A DNA stretch of 64,000 bases, taken from the NCBI GenBank assembly GCA_036924085.1, contig JAVGWX010000007.1, positions 35,240,953 to 35,304,952 on the forward strand. Reading direction: 5' to 3'. A program made the position numbers and the translations under genes. The DNA is from Ariolimax columbianus. Taxonomy: Eukaryota; Mollusca; Gastropoda; Stylommatophora; Arionidae. The notes below the pieces were generated by a model. That model saw nothing but the letters and a program-made list of their open reading frames with translations. It was not told the DNA's origin and made no database searches. Below are positions 1 through 10,962 of this stretch, one piece after another; position 1 is the stretch's first letter, and every line of letters starts with the position of its first letter.

Positions 1-370
1 ATCACATCCTGGGGACTTTCCCCTTTTCAAGCTTTTAATTGCAGAGCATACTTCTTCCAATGTTGGTTCAGGTTCTTTCTCATCCTTTGGTAGAATTGTA
101 ACTGAGCACTTTGTGCTATCTCCATACATGGTTCTGCAGTACTCTCTCCATCTGTTCAGTATGTCTTTGGTTTCTGTTAGTGTGTTATCCTCTTCGTCAT
201 TTATGACATGTGGAACCGGACAGAACTCCATTGTCAGTGTTCTTATTGCCTTAAATGCATCTCTCTCTCTGTCTTGTTGCTGTAGGTTTTCTATATCCTT
301 ACACGTTTCCACTATGTATCTTCCTTTATCTTTTCTTATTTTTCTTCCAACTCTTAATGTTGTCTAGAGA
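1..370 (-). mobile_element. RTE-like LINE fragment, endonuclease-RT linker (runs off left edge)
   Basis: On the minus strand this translates with few breaks as a linker between endonuclease and reverse transcriptase of RTE-like LINEs. It includes MEFCPVPHVINDEEDNTLTE, ILNRWREYCRTMYG, and EEVCSAIKSLKRGKSPG, the last being the conserved approach to RT motif 0. The element continues beyond base 1. No intact ORF is present and it is a degraded copy. Confidence 0.7.
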
Positions 371-377
371 ACGGAAT

Positions 378-615
378 TCGATGTGACGTAGTTTACAGCT
401 CGTCCGCAATATTTGTGCTATTTGGTCCGACACATCCGACTTCAGCAGGTATTGTTGTATACGCTAGCAGCCTGCCCTGTTGCAGCCTGTTATCCAGGAT
501 CACTGCTCGGAGGTGTGGAAGGGTCTTGGCAGCTCTGGGTCGCTGGCCCCGGAGGCTAGGTCAGTTTTGGGTTGCTGACCGCTACTGCTCATGCACTGCT
601 CAGCATCTTGATCCC
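378..615 (-). repeat. Dispersed repeat family A, copy 1
   Basis: In reverse complement this runs from a block GATCAAGATGCTGAGCAG through AGAGCTGCCAAGACCCTTCC to GTGATCCTGGATAACAGGCT. The same order is found at 20915-21180 and in part at 13050-13170. It lies just 5' of the minus-strand LINE linker at 1-370, so family A may be the 5' part of a LINE. No coding frame is convincing. Confidence 0.6.
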
Positions 616-687
616 TGATTGTGGTTATGAGACAGGAGAGTCAACTCATCGGCAAAGTCCAAATCATCAAGTTGTTTAGTCAAATTG

Positions 688-730
688 AATTGAATTCCAT
701 TCTTGTTAGTTGCGTTTGCTTTCATAATTA
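688..730. repeat. Target-site duplication, left copy, of LINE copy 1
   Basis: About 43 bases that recur at 2266-2308 with one substitution and one extra T. It starts AATTGAATTCCATTCTTG and ends GCTTTCATAATTA. It directly abuts the truncated 5' end of the LINE; the matching copy directly follows the GAA tail. Confidence 0.82.
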
Positions 731-2265
731 CGATATTCTCGCTTTCAAATAAACCCCAGAACACCAAAATAAGTCTTAACAGCAAATATTTGCGGCCAAA
801 CGACAACCCAAACTACCTGGAAGTCACATTTGATCGGCGCATGACATGGAAAAGCCAGATCGAGAGAAACCGAATGAGAGCCAGACAAAGAATGGCAATC
901 ATGAGGAAACTTGCTGGCACAAGCTGGGGAGCAGACGAAAGAATACTAAAGAAACTGTACACTGGAAGAGTGAGACCAGTTCTCGAGTATGGCATTGCGG
1001 CATGGACAACAGCAGCAAAGGCGAACTTCGATAAAATTAGCAAACTTCAAAACCAAGCCATGAGAGTTATAACAGGAGGCATGAAGTCAACGCCAATTGT
1101 AGAACTTGAAAAGATTACAAATCTGCAATCCATGAACGACAGAAGAGACTGCAGAGCCCAGCAGCAAGCAGGGAAACTCAGAAGACTGACTGACCATCCA
1201 ATGCATCAGAGACTAAATAGATTTGGAAATGGGAAACTAAAGCGGAGAAACTTTGCAGAAATAGCAAAAGCAAAGACCCTATGAATGCATTAACAACACC
1301 AAAGCCCATCCCTACTGTACGCAAACCTACCTGGAAGCAGCATATCATTCCGGAGGTGGTAGAAAATATACCAGGTATTATAAACAAGAACAGCCAGACT
1401 GTAAAAGAAAGAAGAGACATAACCCAGAGGTAAATAACGAAAAACTACCCAAGCATGGACTGGACCCATGCATACACCAACGGTTCTGTAACAAACACAA
1501 CACAGAATGGAGGAGCAGGGGTATTCCTGAGCCTACCAAATGGTAGAAAAATAACACTGTAAGTGGCAACTGGAAAATTCTCAAGCAATTTCAGAGCGGA
1601 GGCAGAGGCACTGAGGGCTGCAGTAGAAGCAATGCTGACAGGCGAAAGCAATGAAAGCCAGATAGTCCTGTTTACAGATGCCCTGGACGTAGTCGAACAC
1701 TAAAAAGCCAGAAAAATACTGATCTTAATGATTTAAGAGCAGTACTCTGTCAACTATGCCAGCAGTCCGCACCAAAAAGAGTAGTCGTACAGTGGGTTCC
1801 ATCCCACTGTAACATCCAAGGCAACGAGGAGGCAGACAGACCGGCAAAAGAAGGTGCAAGACTACCACAACCAGATTCTAGTGTGACCTACAAAGAGTCC
1901 AAAAGGCTTATTAGGGCCAGATACATGGCCAAATGGGAAACAGAACATACTGGCTACACAAAAAACGATGCCTACTATCAACTGAACAGAAGAGAGCAGG
2001 TCGTGGTCTTCAGACTCCGCACATGCCACAACAGACTGAGGTACCACCTATTCAATAAACTGAAGATAGGTGGCACTGACGAATGCACTTGTGGTACCGG
2101 GAAAATGACCGCTGAACATCTGTTGCAAAACTGCCCGACATACGAGGACCAGAGAAAGCACATGTGGCCATCACCAGTGGCAACACTAGACAAGCTCTAT
2201 GGCAGTGTCGACAGCCTCAGCATGATCGCTGTTTTTTTCTTAAAAAATACAGGAAGAAGAAGAAG
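731..2265 (+). mobile_element. RNase H-bearing LINE (I-superfamily-like), copy 1, 5'-truncated
   Basis: The first frame, starting inside the RT thumb, has LKKLYTGRVRPVLEYGIAAW and KISKLQNQAMRVITGGMKST. It is followed by a broken RNase H domain (DWTHAYTNGS, a second block FTDALDVV, and VQWVPSHCNIQGNEEADR) and a C-terminal Cys/His knuckle (TDECTCGTGKMTAEHLLQNC). The tail is a short GAA run. Frame breaks around 1284 and 1700 make it non-functional. Nearly identical stretches occur at 41661, 47026 and 59658. It is bounded by direct repeats at 688-730 and 2266-2308, read as a target-site duplication. Confidence 0.88.
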
Positions 2266-2308
2266 AATTGAATTCCATTCTTATTAGTTGCGTTTGCTTT
2301 CATAATTT
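2266..2308. repeat. Target-site duplication, right copy, of LINE copy 1
   Basis: Matches 688-730 except for G to A in the middle and an additional T near the end. Position immediately after the GAA tail fits target-primed reverse transcription. Confidence 0.82.
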
Positions 2309-2585
2309 ACTCAATAGTCAGGAGAAAGAGAAATGGTGATAAAATACATCCATGCCGCACAGCATCTTAAAGAGCTGAGAAAGCTGCGATTCGTGTAGGA
2401 CTCTTCATATCTACATGGTTGAATAAATTCCGTTAGTGAACTTCAGGGGCACTCTGTAGCGCTTCCACAACTTCCGGAGTGATTCTCTGTCTAAACTGCC
2501 ACATGTTTTTTCTATTTCACAATCTCATCTAAAGTGATGAGTTTCATTCCACACTTTGTTCAACTGTTATTATCAGTGCAGCTAG

Positions 2586-2840
2586 CTGGTCCGTGGCGAA
2601 GTAGTTAAGCCTGTCGGCTTCGTGATTAGGTGGTGTGGGTTCAACTCCGGACTTCACCGTTTTTTTCACGGGTGCATGATGCGGAGTCATCTGCATCTCG
2701 TAGTCGCCCCCTAGTTGTCTTGTCCGTGACTTGCCACTGGGGTCAGGCGGCTCGAGTCGAGAAAGTGAGGATAAAAAGTAGCGCAGTTAATCCTTGCTAA
2801 AAATAGCGCTAGGAAAATTAATTAGGCCATCATCATCTAC
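2586..2840 (+). mobile_element. tRNA-derived SINE, family 1
   Basis: A box A-like TGGCGAAGTAGTTAAGCC and a box B-like GGGTTCAACTCCGG are spaced about as in a tRNA gene. The body after it (CATCTCGTAGTCGCCCCC and on) is not tRNA. It ends near a CATCATCAT run. No second copy was recognised in the window, so the family assignment rests on the promoter boxes. Confidence 0.6.
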
Positions 2841-3390
2841 GATGCACGGCGGCCTTTGCATTGAGCTATCTGGTCTGTGTCTGACCCATTATGTTGAAAA
2901 TCTGCATGTTCTTCCCTTAACTGTTTGTCTATGGTTTCTTCTAATCTCTCAAGCATGATCCTGTCAGATCTCTAGAATGATCGAAAGTGCATGGGGCGAC
3001 CTCATCATGTAATATAAGTCGTTATTACCGAAGCATATATATATATATATATATGTATAAATACAGCAGAACATTTCACTATTGCTAACTATGGACTGTA
3101 GCTTAAAATAAATAACCAGCAAGACATTTCCGTACACTGGGCAAGTTGATAGGGCGCCAATCTGCTAGCGGTGTTGGGAGCGTGAGACTAGCAGACAGGT
3201 CACGATCGATCTAGTTTGAAGTCTTGGACGTTAGGTTTATATGAACACACTCGATCAGTCAAGTGATTTGAACAAGTGATTAAGGGCATAACACTGCAAA
3301 TGTGGATCACATGTGAAGTAAACACATTCTGGCAATGAAGTATAAGTTGGACTTCAACTGGCCTTTATATAGGCTGTTATTAGACCACAG
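2841..3390. other. No gene seen
   Basis: Low-information sequence with a short (TA)n run near 3037-3052 and scattered stops in all frames. Nothing is recognised. Confidence 0.5.
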
Positions 3391-3990
3391 ATGGACGTAT
3401 GGTCATTAATGATATAAGAGGTTACGTTTGACAGTAGTTAGCTTCATTATTACAGGCAATATATGTACGGTCATTAATGATATCAGAGGTTAAGTTTGAC
3501 AGTAAGAGCTAACTATACTTGTGTATTTACCCAACGAGCCCCACACCTAATGCGCTATAATACAACATGCAACGTATTGGTTGTTATATAGGCAACCTGC
3601 CAGGTTAGACTGATTTCTGATTTCGTTAGATTGCTCTCAGGAATGCAATGATTATGTCTTCCCCCGGGTCCCGTATGCTTGGCCTATCTGGTGTCTAATT
3701 GTTACCTGGTACCTAGTTTGTCGGATATATGTGGCCTGGTCTGCGTGTGCCTATTTAACTGAATGCTGCCTCAAGTCGCCCCTAACTACCAAGTTACAGG
3801 CGAGAGATGTGCGATCATTAAGGATATTAGAGGTTAAGTTTGACGGTAGTTAGCTTCATTATTACGGCCATTAATGATATTAGAGGTTAAGTTTGACTGT
3901 AATTAGCTTCATTGTTACGGTCAATAGATGTACGGTAATTAATTATATTAGAGGTTAAGTTTAACTGTAGTTAGCTTCATAATTATTAAA
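3391..3990 (+). repeat. Degenerate about 60 bp tandem repeat split by a spacer
   Basis: Units contain GGTCATTAATGATAT, AGAGGTTAAGTTTGAC and GTAGTTAGCTTCATTATTAC. About two units lie at 3391-3506 and three more at 3805-3990. The roughly 300 bp between them are not repeated. The spacer may be an insertion, but I see no terminal repeats on it. Confidence 0.7.
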
Positions 3991-4494
3991 TTGAAGTTTT
4001 CTTTTTTTAATGGCTTCAAGTTTTGACAGGATGGGACAACGAGTCCTCCTTAGTCGCCCTTTACGACATACTTGACAAGTTACAGTGTTACTATTCATTG
4101 CTCCACTTTCGGGACGCGGTAACAGTCGGGCGTTTATACATTCTAGGCATTAAGTTATCAGCTTCAGTCTACGTCTCCATAATCTTGCCTTCTCTTGAGT
4201 CCCGGGTAACAGTACCGTTACTATGGTGGCAGTCGTTGTCATAAACAACCGAAAGTGGAAGCAAACGTAAAAAAAAACCTGCCATCTCTCCCTAAAGGTA
4301 TCGGTTGTTTTAACACGAGTGACCCTGTTTACTTGGCCCTCCAATATACGACTCGCATACCAGAAGGTCGGTTGGCATTGTTGGAGGCATGATGATATAT
4401 TGCTTGTTCACGTGGACCCATTTGTGTGCCCTGTTCTCAACAGTCCGCGCCACGTATTTTGTCTCATGAAACAACAATTATTTGGGGTGAGGAG
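3991..4494. other. No gene seen
   Basis: No coding signal or recognised repeat. A short open frame at 4023-4244 has no motif. Confidence 0.45.
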
Positions 4495-4820
4495 ACATCT
4501 ACGTCATCCTCTACTTTAGGAGATATCTACTTCTTCCTCTACTTTAGGAGATATCTACTTCTTCCTCTACTTTAGAAAGATATCTACTTCATCCTCTACT
4601 TAAGATTTCTACTTCGTCATCTACTCTAGGAGATATCTACTTTGTCATCTACTCTAGGAGATATCTACTTTGTCATCTACTCTAGGAGATATCTACTTTG
4701 TCATCTACTCTAGGAGATATCTACTTTGTCATCTACTCTAGGAGATATCTACTTTGTCATCTACTCGAGGAGATATCTACTTTGTCATCTACTCTAGGAG
4801 ATATCTACTTTGTCATCTAC
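4495..4820 (+). repeat. 28 bp minisatellite
   Basis: About eleven tandem copies of a 28 bp unit with core AGGAGATATCTACTTTGTCA. The earliest units have CTTCTTCCTCTACTTT variants and the later ones are nearly identical. One more partial unit lies at 6202-6227, on the other side of a LINE, showing that the array was split by the insertion. Confidence 0.9.
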
Positions 4821-6201
4821 ATCTATTCAAAAAAGGCAAAAAATCAAATCCAGCAAATTATAGACCGGTGAGTTTAACGAGCATAGTCTGTAAATTGTTA
4901 GAGTCAATAATCAAAGAAAACATTGTAATGCATTTAGACAAATTTAATCTAATTAGAAATAGTCAGCATGGGTTTACTAGAGGGAGATCATGCTTAACAA
5001 ATCTATTAGAATTCATGGGGGAGGTTACTAAAATGATAGATAAAGGGGAGCCAGTGGATGTTATTTATCTAGACTTTGCAAAGGCCTTTGATAGAGTACC
5101 TCATCAAAGATTATTTCGAAAGTTAAAATCACATGGAATAGGTGGGGAAGTTGCCAAATGGATTGAAAATTGGTTAACGGGAAGAAGGCAGAGGGTGGGC
5201 ATAAATAAGGAGTACTCTGAGTGGTGTGAAGTGAAAAGTGGTGTGCCACAGGGCTCGGTTTTGGGACCAATTTTGTTCTTGATATATATAAATGATTTGA
5301 ACATTGATAATTGCAAAATTTGATGATGACACAAAACTATGCAGTAGTGTCTCATCTAAAGCGGAAGTGGATATATTGATGTCGGATTTAGATAAAATTC
5401 GAGAATGGTCTGTAAGCTGGCAAATGGAGTTTAATGTAGATAAATGTACAGTCATCAACATGGGTAGATCCAATATGGAACATAATTACAGAATGGGAGA
5501 AAACAATATTAGAAAGATAGATAAGGAAAGGGACCTAGGGACTATAATAGATCATACAGGTAAGGTGAGTGAGCAAGTTAAGGTAGCAGTGAAAAAGGCA
5601 AATGCAATGTTAGGTATGATAAAAAGAAATATTAAACATAGGAGCAAGGAAGTGATCGTCAAACTGTATAAAGCTTTAGTTAGACCTAGATTGGAGTACT
5701 GTGTACAGGTGTGGAGTCCTTATCATAGAGGGGATATAAACATGCTGGAAAGAATACAAAAAAGAGCGACAAAGATGATAGTGGGATTCCAGAATTACAG
5801 TTATGAGGAACGACTCAGAAAAACCGGCCTACAGTGTCTCGAAGAGAGAAGAATTCGTGGTGACTTAATACAGGTTTATAAGATGATCAGAGGAATCAAT
5901 AAATTAGACTATAACAAGTTTTTAAAAAAATACAGCCACCTACAATAACACGAGGGCATAGCTACAAGCTGACTAAAGATAGGTCCAGGTTAGATATTAG
6001 AAAATGTTTTTTTAGTCAGAGAGTGGTGTCTGCTTGGAATGCATTGCCAGGGGAGGTAGTGGAGGCAGGGACAGTTAATGCATTTAAGAATAAACTGGAT
6101 GCGCATAGCTTTTAGAGCAAGGTGATGTAAATGTAACTGGTTGTATACAGACTCTGCAGGGTCTTCTAAACCAGTATAAAGACGTTAGGTTAAGTTAAGT
6201 T
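4821..6201 (+). mobile_element. CR1/jockey-like LINE, 5'-truncated, inserted in minisatellite
   Basis: The reverse transcriptase starts at motif 1 (KKGKKSNPANYRPVSLTS) and continues with VIYLDFAKAFDRVPHQRLFR and SGVPQGSVLGPILFLIYIND. A frameshift near 5300 moves to a second frame with KFDDDTKL, ERDLGTIID and LVRPRLEYCVQVWSPY, then [13 protein letters not shown] at the C-terminus. The usual FADD is FDDD here: the two metal-binding aspartates remain but the alanine is changed. The 3' end is a (TTAAG)n tail. Twenty identical bases (4801-4820 and 6202-6221) flank it. Confidence 0.88.
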
Positions 6202-6227
6202 ATATCTACTTTGTCATCTACTCTATT

Positions 6228-6938
6228 TTCTTGGGAATGATGCCGCGTGTCACGGCTGGACTGCTATGTTATAGTACCAACATGGCCAGCTGATCTCTTA
6301 TTGTGACTGGTTGAATGTGCGCACGGTATGGAGACAGCACACGTAGGTTACGTTTCCATGGAGGACCCGTGTTTACATTGCACGCTTGTGGCTTGTTCTG
6401 TGTGTCCCTCCAAAAGTGCGACTTGTCCATTCTTGACAATAGGTTGGGTTCAGCAGTAGGTTAGTGGTATGAAGATACCGTCCAAATGAAATGGCGTGGA
6501 GGGGAAAATAGGGGGGGGGTGGAGAGTAGTGGCAGAGAAAACACTTCTGGGCCAGTTTGCAAGGGTACGGTATCGGGCGAATTTTCGATCGATTCTCTTG
6601 TGTGTCCAAAAATAAGTTGATCGATCCAATCACTAAATTGACAGCGGTACTGTGGTAGTAGCACGGCTAGCGAGCGACCAGAAGCCTTCTGGCTCATATC
6701 GTGCGATGAAGCTCAGGCTGTCCCTTTCTTCCTGAACATCACTCAGCACAATCCATCACGCGACCTTGTTTATCCGTACTCATTCGTCGTACGCCTGTCA
6801 CTCTATTCTATTCCATTTGGTTTGCGATTAACTCATTCACTCCGGACTTCTAAGCACATATATTTTTCAAATGTCAAACTTCCGATGGGAAGTATAGGTA
6901 TCAATCAAAGCCCGTCTCTCCTCTCGATGCATAGGCAT
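6228..6938. other. No gene seen
   Basis: Unique-looking sequence without recognised motif. Short frames on both strands have no family resemblance. Confidence 0.4.
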
Positions 6939-7280
6939 CGACAACATCCCGCCAGAGTGCACGGCCCCACGCTGCTCTTTCTGCCTCTCTCCAATCGACA
7001 ACATATCGCCAGAGTGCACGGTCCCACGCTGCTCTTTCTGCCTCTCTCCAATCGATAACATCCCGCCAGAGTGCACGGTCCCACGCTGCTCTTTCTGCCT
7101 CTCTCCAATCGACAACACCCCACCAGACTGCACGGTCCCACGCTGCTCTTTCTGCCTCTCTCCAATCGACAACACCCCGCCAGACTGCCCGGTCCCACGC
7201 TGCTCTTTCTGCCTCTCTCCAATCGACAACACCCCGCCAGACTGCACGGTCCCACGCTGCTCGTTCTGCCTCTCTCCAGG
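6939..7280 (+). repeat. 57 bp minisatellite, six units
   Basis: Units start at 6939, 6996, 7053, 7110, 7167 and 7224, each 57 bp, with core GTCCCACGCTGCTCTTTCTG. Because 57 is a multiple of three, frames stay open on the minus strand. The implied 19-residue peptide repeat is a by-product rather than evidence of a protein. Confidence 0.92.
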
Positions 7281-7674
7281 TGTGATCATTTAATTGTTGT
7301 TCCTCCTCACATTCTCTTCTCCACGTATTTTTGGTTCTCCCTCTCCCTCCCCTTAAGGATTCTGTGTATCTAAAGCATATCTGGCTATGTTAGGATGTGC
7401 ATTCTGCAGCAAGACCCATTTTTGTTACTTGATTTGATATTCCGATGTATGTTGTTGACTCCTTACCCATAGGTTTCATTCATCACCATGTCCTGCCACT
7501 CTATGCCCATTATCATCCATAAAGTAAAGAAACCCATATCATTACTGCCGTAGGGGTGTGAGATGTTTAGCTCGGCCATCTCTTCTCCCTCGCCACTTGA
7601 ACTTCCGGGACTGAACCGGTACGCATTTAAGGCTGGGTCGACCCGACATCTGCTTATGAATGACTGGAATCTTT
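7281..7674. other. No gene seen
   Basis: No motif or repeat recognised. Confidence 0.4.
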
Positions 7675-7858
7675 GTTAACTTAACTTAACTTAACGTCTT
7701 TATACTGGTTTAGAAGACCCTGCAGAGTCTGTATACAACCAGTTACATTTACATCACCTTGCTCTAAAAGCTATGCGCATCCAGTTTATTCTTAAATGCA
7801 TTAACTGTCACTGCCTCCACTACCTCCCCTGGCAATGCATTCCAAGCAGACACCACTG
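7675..7858 (-). mobile_element. 3' end of the CR1/jockey-like LINE
   Basis: Reverse complement of the tail of the LINE at 4821-6201: it encodes [20 protein letters not shown], then the same 3' untranslated sequence and the (TTAAG)n tail. The match ends abruptly at the codons before SAWNAL, so this is a strongly 5'-truncated copy. Confidence 0.9.
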
Positions 7859-8126
7859 TTGAATGACATGGGTCGTTCTCCGCTCCATATAATAACACCG
7901 ACTTGACACTGAGTATTAGTTTATGTATACGTTTGTGAAAATTTGTTAATGAGAAACTTGTATAGCAATTATTCAAGCCGATATATCGACCTTGTAGTAT
8001 TGTAATAAAGTTTGCAAGCCAATATATCGGCTGTACGGAGTGAATCAGTGAACATGTCCAATCTTGTATCACTTCACATCAGCTGTTTCTGCGTGTATCC
8101 TAGTATTTGAATTGATCAATGTTTAC
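7859..8126. other. No gene seen; short internal repeats
   Basis: Contains two related blocks around GCCGATATATCG (near 7978 and 8020). Nothing else is recognised. Confidence 0.35.
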
Positions 8127-8370
8127 ATTGAGCGGCTGATTAGCGCAGCCGTTGAATACTCGTTTTTCATGGCAAAGGTATGGGGGTACAGTTCCTGCTA
8201 CCTGCAGCTCCAGTCGACCCAACTGTAAATGGATAGGGAAGGAAAAAGTCAGCTCGGAAGGGAACTGAATTCCCCATCTTACAAAGCTGTGGCTTAGTGC
8301 AATGAAGACTCTCACACTTCATCCCCGATGGCAATGTTGTCTATGGGACTACACCTTTACTTGCTTATGT
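8127..8370 (+). mobile_element. Possible tRNA-derived SINE, family 3
   Basis: A box A-like TTAGCGCAGCCGTTGAATA is followed by a weak box B (GGTACAGTTCC). No second copy was found and no clear target duplication. Could also be an unrelated repeat. Confidence 0.35.
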
Positions 8371-8450
8371 TTAGATTAGATGTTGTTCTTGTATCTTCTT
8401 TCATTTTTCAATTGTAGTCAGCAACAACAACAACATAGTCTTCTTCTTCG

Positions 8451-8645
8451 ATCAACTATTGCTATGCTTGTATCCCGGTGAGGTTCACAATCAACTGATG
8501 CTGTGCTTGTAGCCCGGTGAGGTTCACAATCAACTGATGCTATGCTTGTAGCCCGGTGAGGTTCACAATCAACTGATGCTATGCTTGTAGCCCGGTGAGG
8601 TTCACAATCAACTGATGCTGTGCTTCTAGCCCGGCGAGGTTCACG
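8451..8645 (-). repeat. 39 bp tandem repeat grown from a LINE 3' end
   Basis: About five units of 39 bp starting at 8461, 8500, 8539, 8578 and 8617, core AGCCCGGTGAGGTTCACAAT. The same segment occurs once at 55494-55530, where it is the single-copy 3' end of a homologous LINE. The array therefore arose by duplicating the LINE terminus. Confidence 0.8.
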
Positions 8646-9115
8646 AAGGAGACTGTGTTTCAGGTCTTCGTTGGTTCCCCCAGCCACAGCATGTCGAGCA
8701 TGACAGCTCCCCCGGGCCAGACTGCCTCTCATTTGTCTGTGTAAGTAGGGCAGTCCTGCAAGATATGTTCTGGTGTTTGGGTGTCTGGTGTTATATGCTT
8801 AGGTGCTCCACAATCGCACGTGGCGGTATCTCTGAGACCCATTCTGAGGAGATAGGGGTGAAACTTGTCTGCAATGTCTCGTTCTTAGACTGAAGATCTT
8901 TGTCTGCCCATCTCTGCCAAGTTTGTTTATGCTGTCATTTTCTGCCTTGTATTATTTGTGCTGGTCTCTCCATTCTGTCCTCGTGAATCGTTTGATGAGT
9001 GTCTTTGCTTCGTTATACCTCTGTGGGTTGGCGAGTCCTTGTGCCGCCACTTCCGGCTTTTGCGAGCTCGTCTGCTTTCTCGTTTCCCACAGTGGGCTGG
9101 ATCCACTGTAGGACT
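8646..9115 (-). mobile_element. RNase H LINE of a second family, 3' part
   Basis: On the minus strand with frame breaks: an RNase H end with QWIPAHCGK, then LRMGLRDTATCDCGAPKH and TPEHILQDCPTYTDK, a Cys/His C-terminus. It is homologous to 55490-56225 and distinct from the GAA-tailed family. No intact ORF. Confidence 0.75.
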
Positions 9116-9594
9116 AGATGTTTTTGGGTCAGCAATCCGACAACAAAAAAGTTGTAAGATAATAAACTAAACTCCTTCACATCCTTTTAAAGTGGCCTTT
9201 TCTCAAACACAATTGAAGGTGTCTACAATACGACATACATACGTGGAAAACTTTACTTACTGGCGTCAGATTTCGTAGTTTTCCAGATTGTTGACGTCGG
9301 GCCAGCCCGCCACATTCCATTCGCTTGACTTTTTGAAACGGAAGGTTAGCTATGACTATTGTTAATGTGTCGAATCCTTGTTTAAACCGATGCGGCCGTC
9401 ACGGTGTGTGATCGCTACCGCTGAGGAGTCACTGAGACCGGATAAGCACAAATTAAACCAAGCTGCCCCGCTTTCATGTTCAAGTGAGTTGTGAAGTATC
9501 TTAACATAGTCTTGGTGGTAGTCTGTTTGAGAGAGTGCTTCTTGCCGTAAAGCCGCGGGGATTGTAATTCAGTCGCATCCTTTGTAGTACATCA
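9116..9594. other. No gene seen
   Basis: No recognised motif or repeat. An R-rich short frame has no support. Confidence 0.4.
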
Positions 9595-9605
9595 AGATGT
9601 AAATG

Positions 9606-9847
9606 AGGGAACGGCGTGGTTAAGTGACACGGCTCAAAATCTGAAGGTTCGCTCCCCAATCGCAGCACCGGCTGTAAATCCCGGGAAAGCAAACCCTAAG
9701 AAAATGCAGGATGATCGAGGATGAAGCAGACCCTTATATAAAATGCATGCCGAAGTCGGATGCACTGGGCCGACAGGTGCAAAATAAAAGCATAATGCAA
9801 CGCATACCACCTTGAAAAAAAGAAATAAGGTGAACGCAAAGAAAAAA
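9606..9847 (+). mobile_element. tRNA-derived SINE, family 2, older copy
   Basis: Matches the SINE at 41202-41452 over its length, with a deletion in box A (GGCGTGGTTAAGTGACACGG) and a decayed box B. It shares the downstream body with ATGCACTGGGCCGACAGG and an A-rich end. It is flanked by 11 bp direct repeats (9595-9605 and 9848-9858) that differ at one base. Confidence 0.85.
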
Positions 9848-9858
9848 AGCTGTAAATG

Positions 9859-10444
9859 GATACCTAACTGTTAGAGTTAGTGATGACGAGAGCAATAAAG
9901 GGAATTTGGTGACCCAAACTTCACAAAAACTGAAACCTCACACAGCAAAGTTTGTAGCCTAACACTTCATCACATCTACAATTGCAGTATCTGATACGGA
10001 GCCACTTTTCAACAGCTAATTCTGCCTGTTCATGTTCTGGCTTTTATTATGTAGATAATAAAGGTCGATTGTACAAATAGAGACAAGAGAATGCGGACTG
10101 GTATACGAGAGTCTTTTATAGCACTTGCTGGCACAATGGATTTCTGTTGTTAGCGAGTTGGTCCTGTGGTTTTTTTTGTTGTATTTTGTTTTGTTGCTGC
10201 CTCTGTTTTACTTCTTCTCATTCCTTTCAGGGTGTTGTACTCTTCAATCTGTAATCTCTTATTCATCGACAAATCTGTATACAAATAAAGGAATTCTTTC
10301 TGACCCTCTTGTCTTAACTCTTTGTACCCTGGGGTAAAAGGACAGTGAGGACCTGGTTGTAAATTTTCAACATGAGATGATTCTCTTATTTCTTGCCTCA
10401 GTTTGACAGATAGGTGACACATCAACATACATACATGTTCCCCT
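9859..10444. other. No gene seen
   Basis: No supported feature. A minus-strand frame at 10150-10428 (92 residues, charged) is not recognised and has no splice or family evidence. Confidence 0.35.
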
Positions 10445-10680
10445 TCATGATGAAATGGTGATCAGTTGCTCCCTAATACAAGCGTAGCAGACATGCCTGA
10501 AACTCGCCTCTCAAAGTGATGACTGGAAAAGGTGGTCGATGGAATGATTGAATCATGATGGAATGGTGATCAGTTGCTCCCTAATACAAGCGTAGCAGAC
10601 ATGCCTGAAACTCGCCTCTCAAAGTGATGACTGGAAAAGGTGGTCGATGGAATGATTGAATCATGATGGAATGATTTAAT
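10445..10680 (+). repeat. 108 bp tandem duplication
   Basis: Two near-identical copies, the second beginning near 10553, with core GGTGATCAGTTGCTCCCTAA, and a short third start near 10661. Very few differences, so it is recent. Confidence 0.9.
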
Positions 10681-10962
10681 CCTGCAAGTTTCAAGGACGT
10701 ACTGGTTTCAAGGGAAGTGGGACCCGAGTACCTGCATTCTGAGTTACCTCCAGTTGTCTTGACTTATGTCTTGCAAGGTAGTTCGGGACCGGAGAGTGAG
10801 GTTGATGACCAACGCAGTTGCTTCCTCATTATAATCAAATACAGCGCAAGTTACATCATCAAGGCAAAACCATCTGATGATGTCATTATTTCTTGGAGTG
10901 GGCAACTAACTTTTAGCAGACATGACAGGCAGTTACATCATTTCCTCTTGAGCTGTTTGCAT

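Noticed and set aside
6867..7373. Open frames of 100-140 codons on both strands
   Set aside because: Product of the 57 bp minisatellite.
10150..10428. 92-codon minus-strand frame as a possible exon
   Set aside because: No family motif, no convincing splice sites, and not in line with the nesprin exons.
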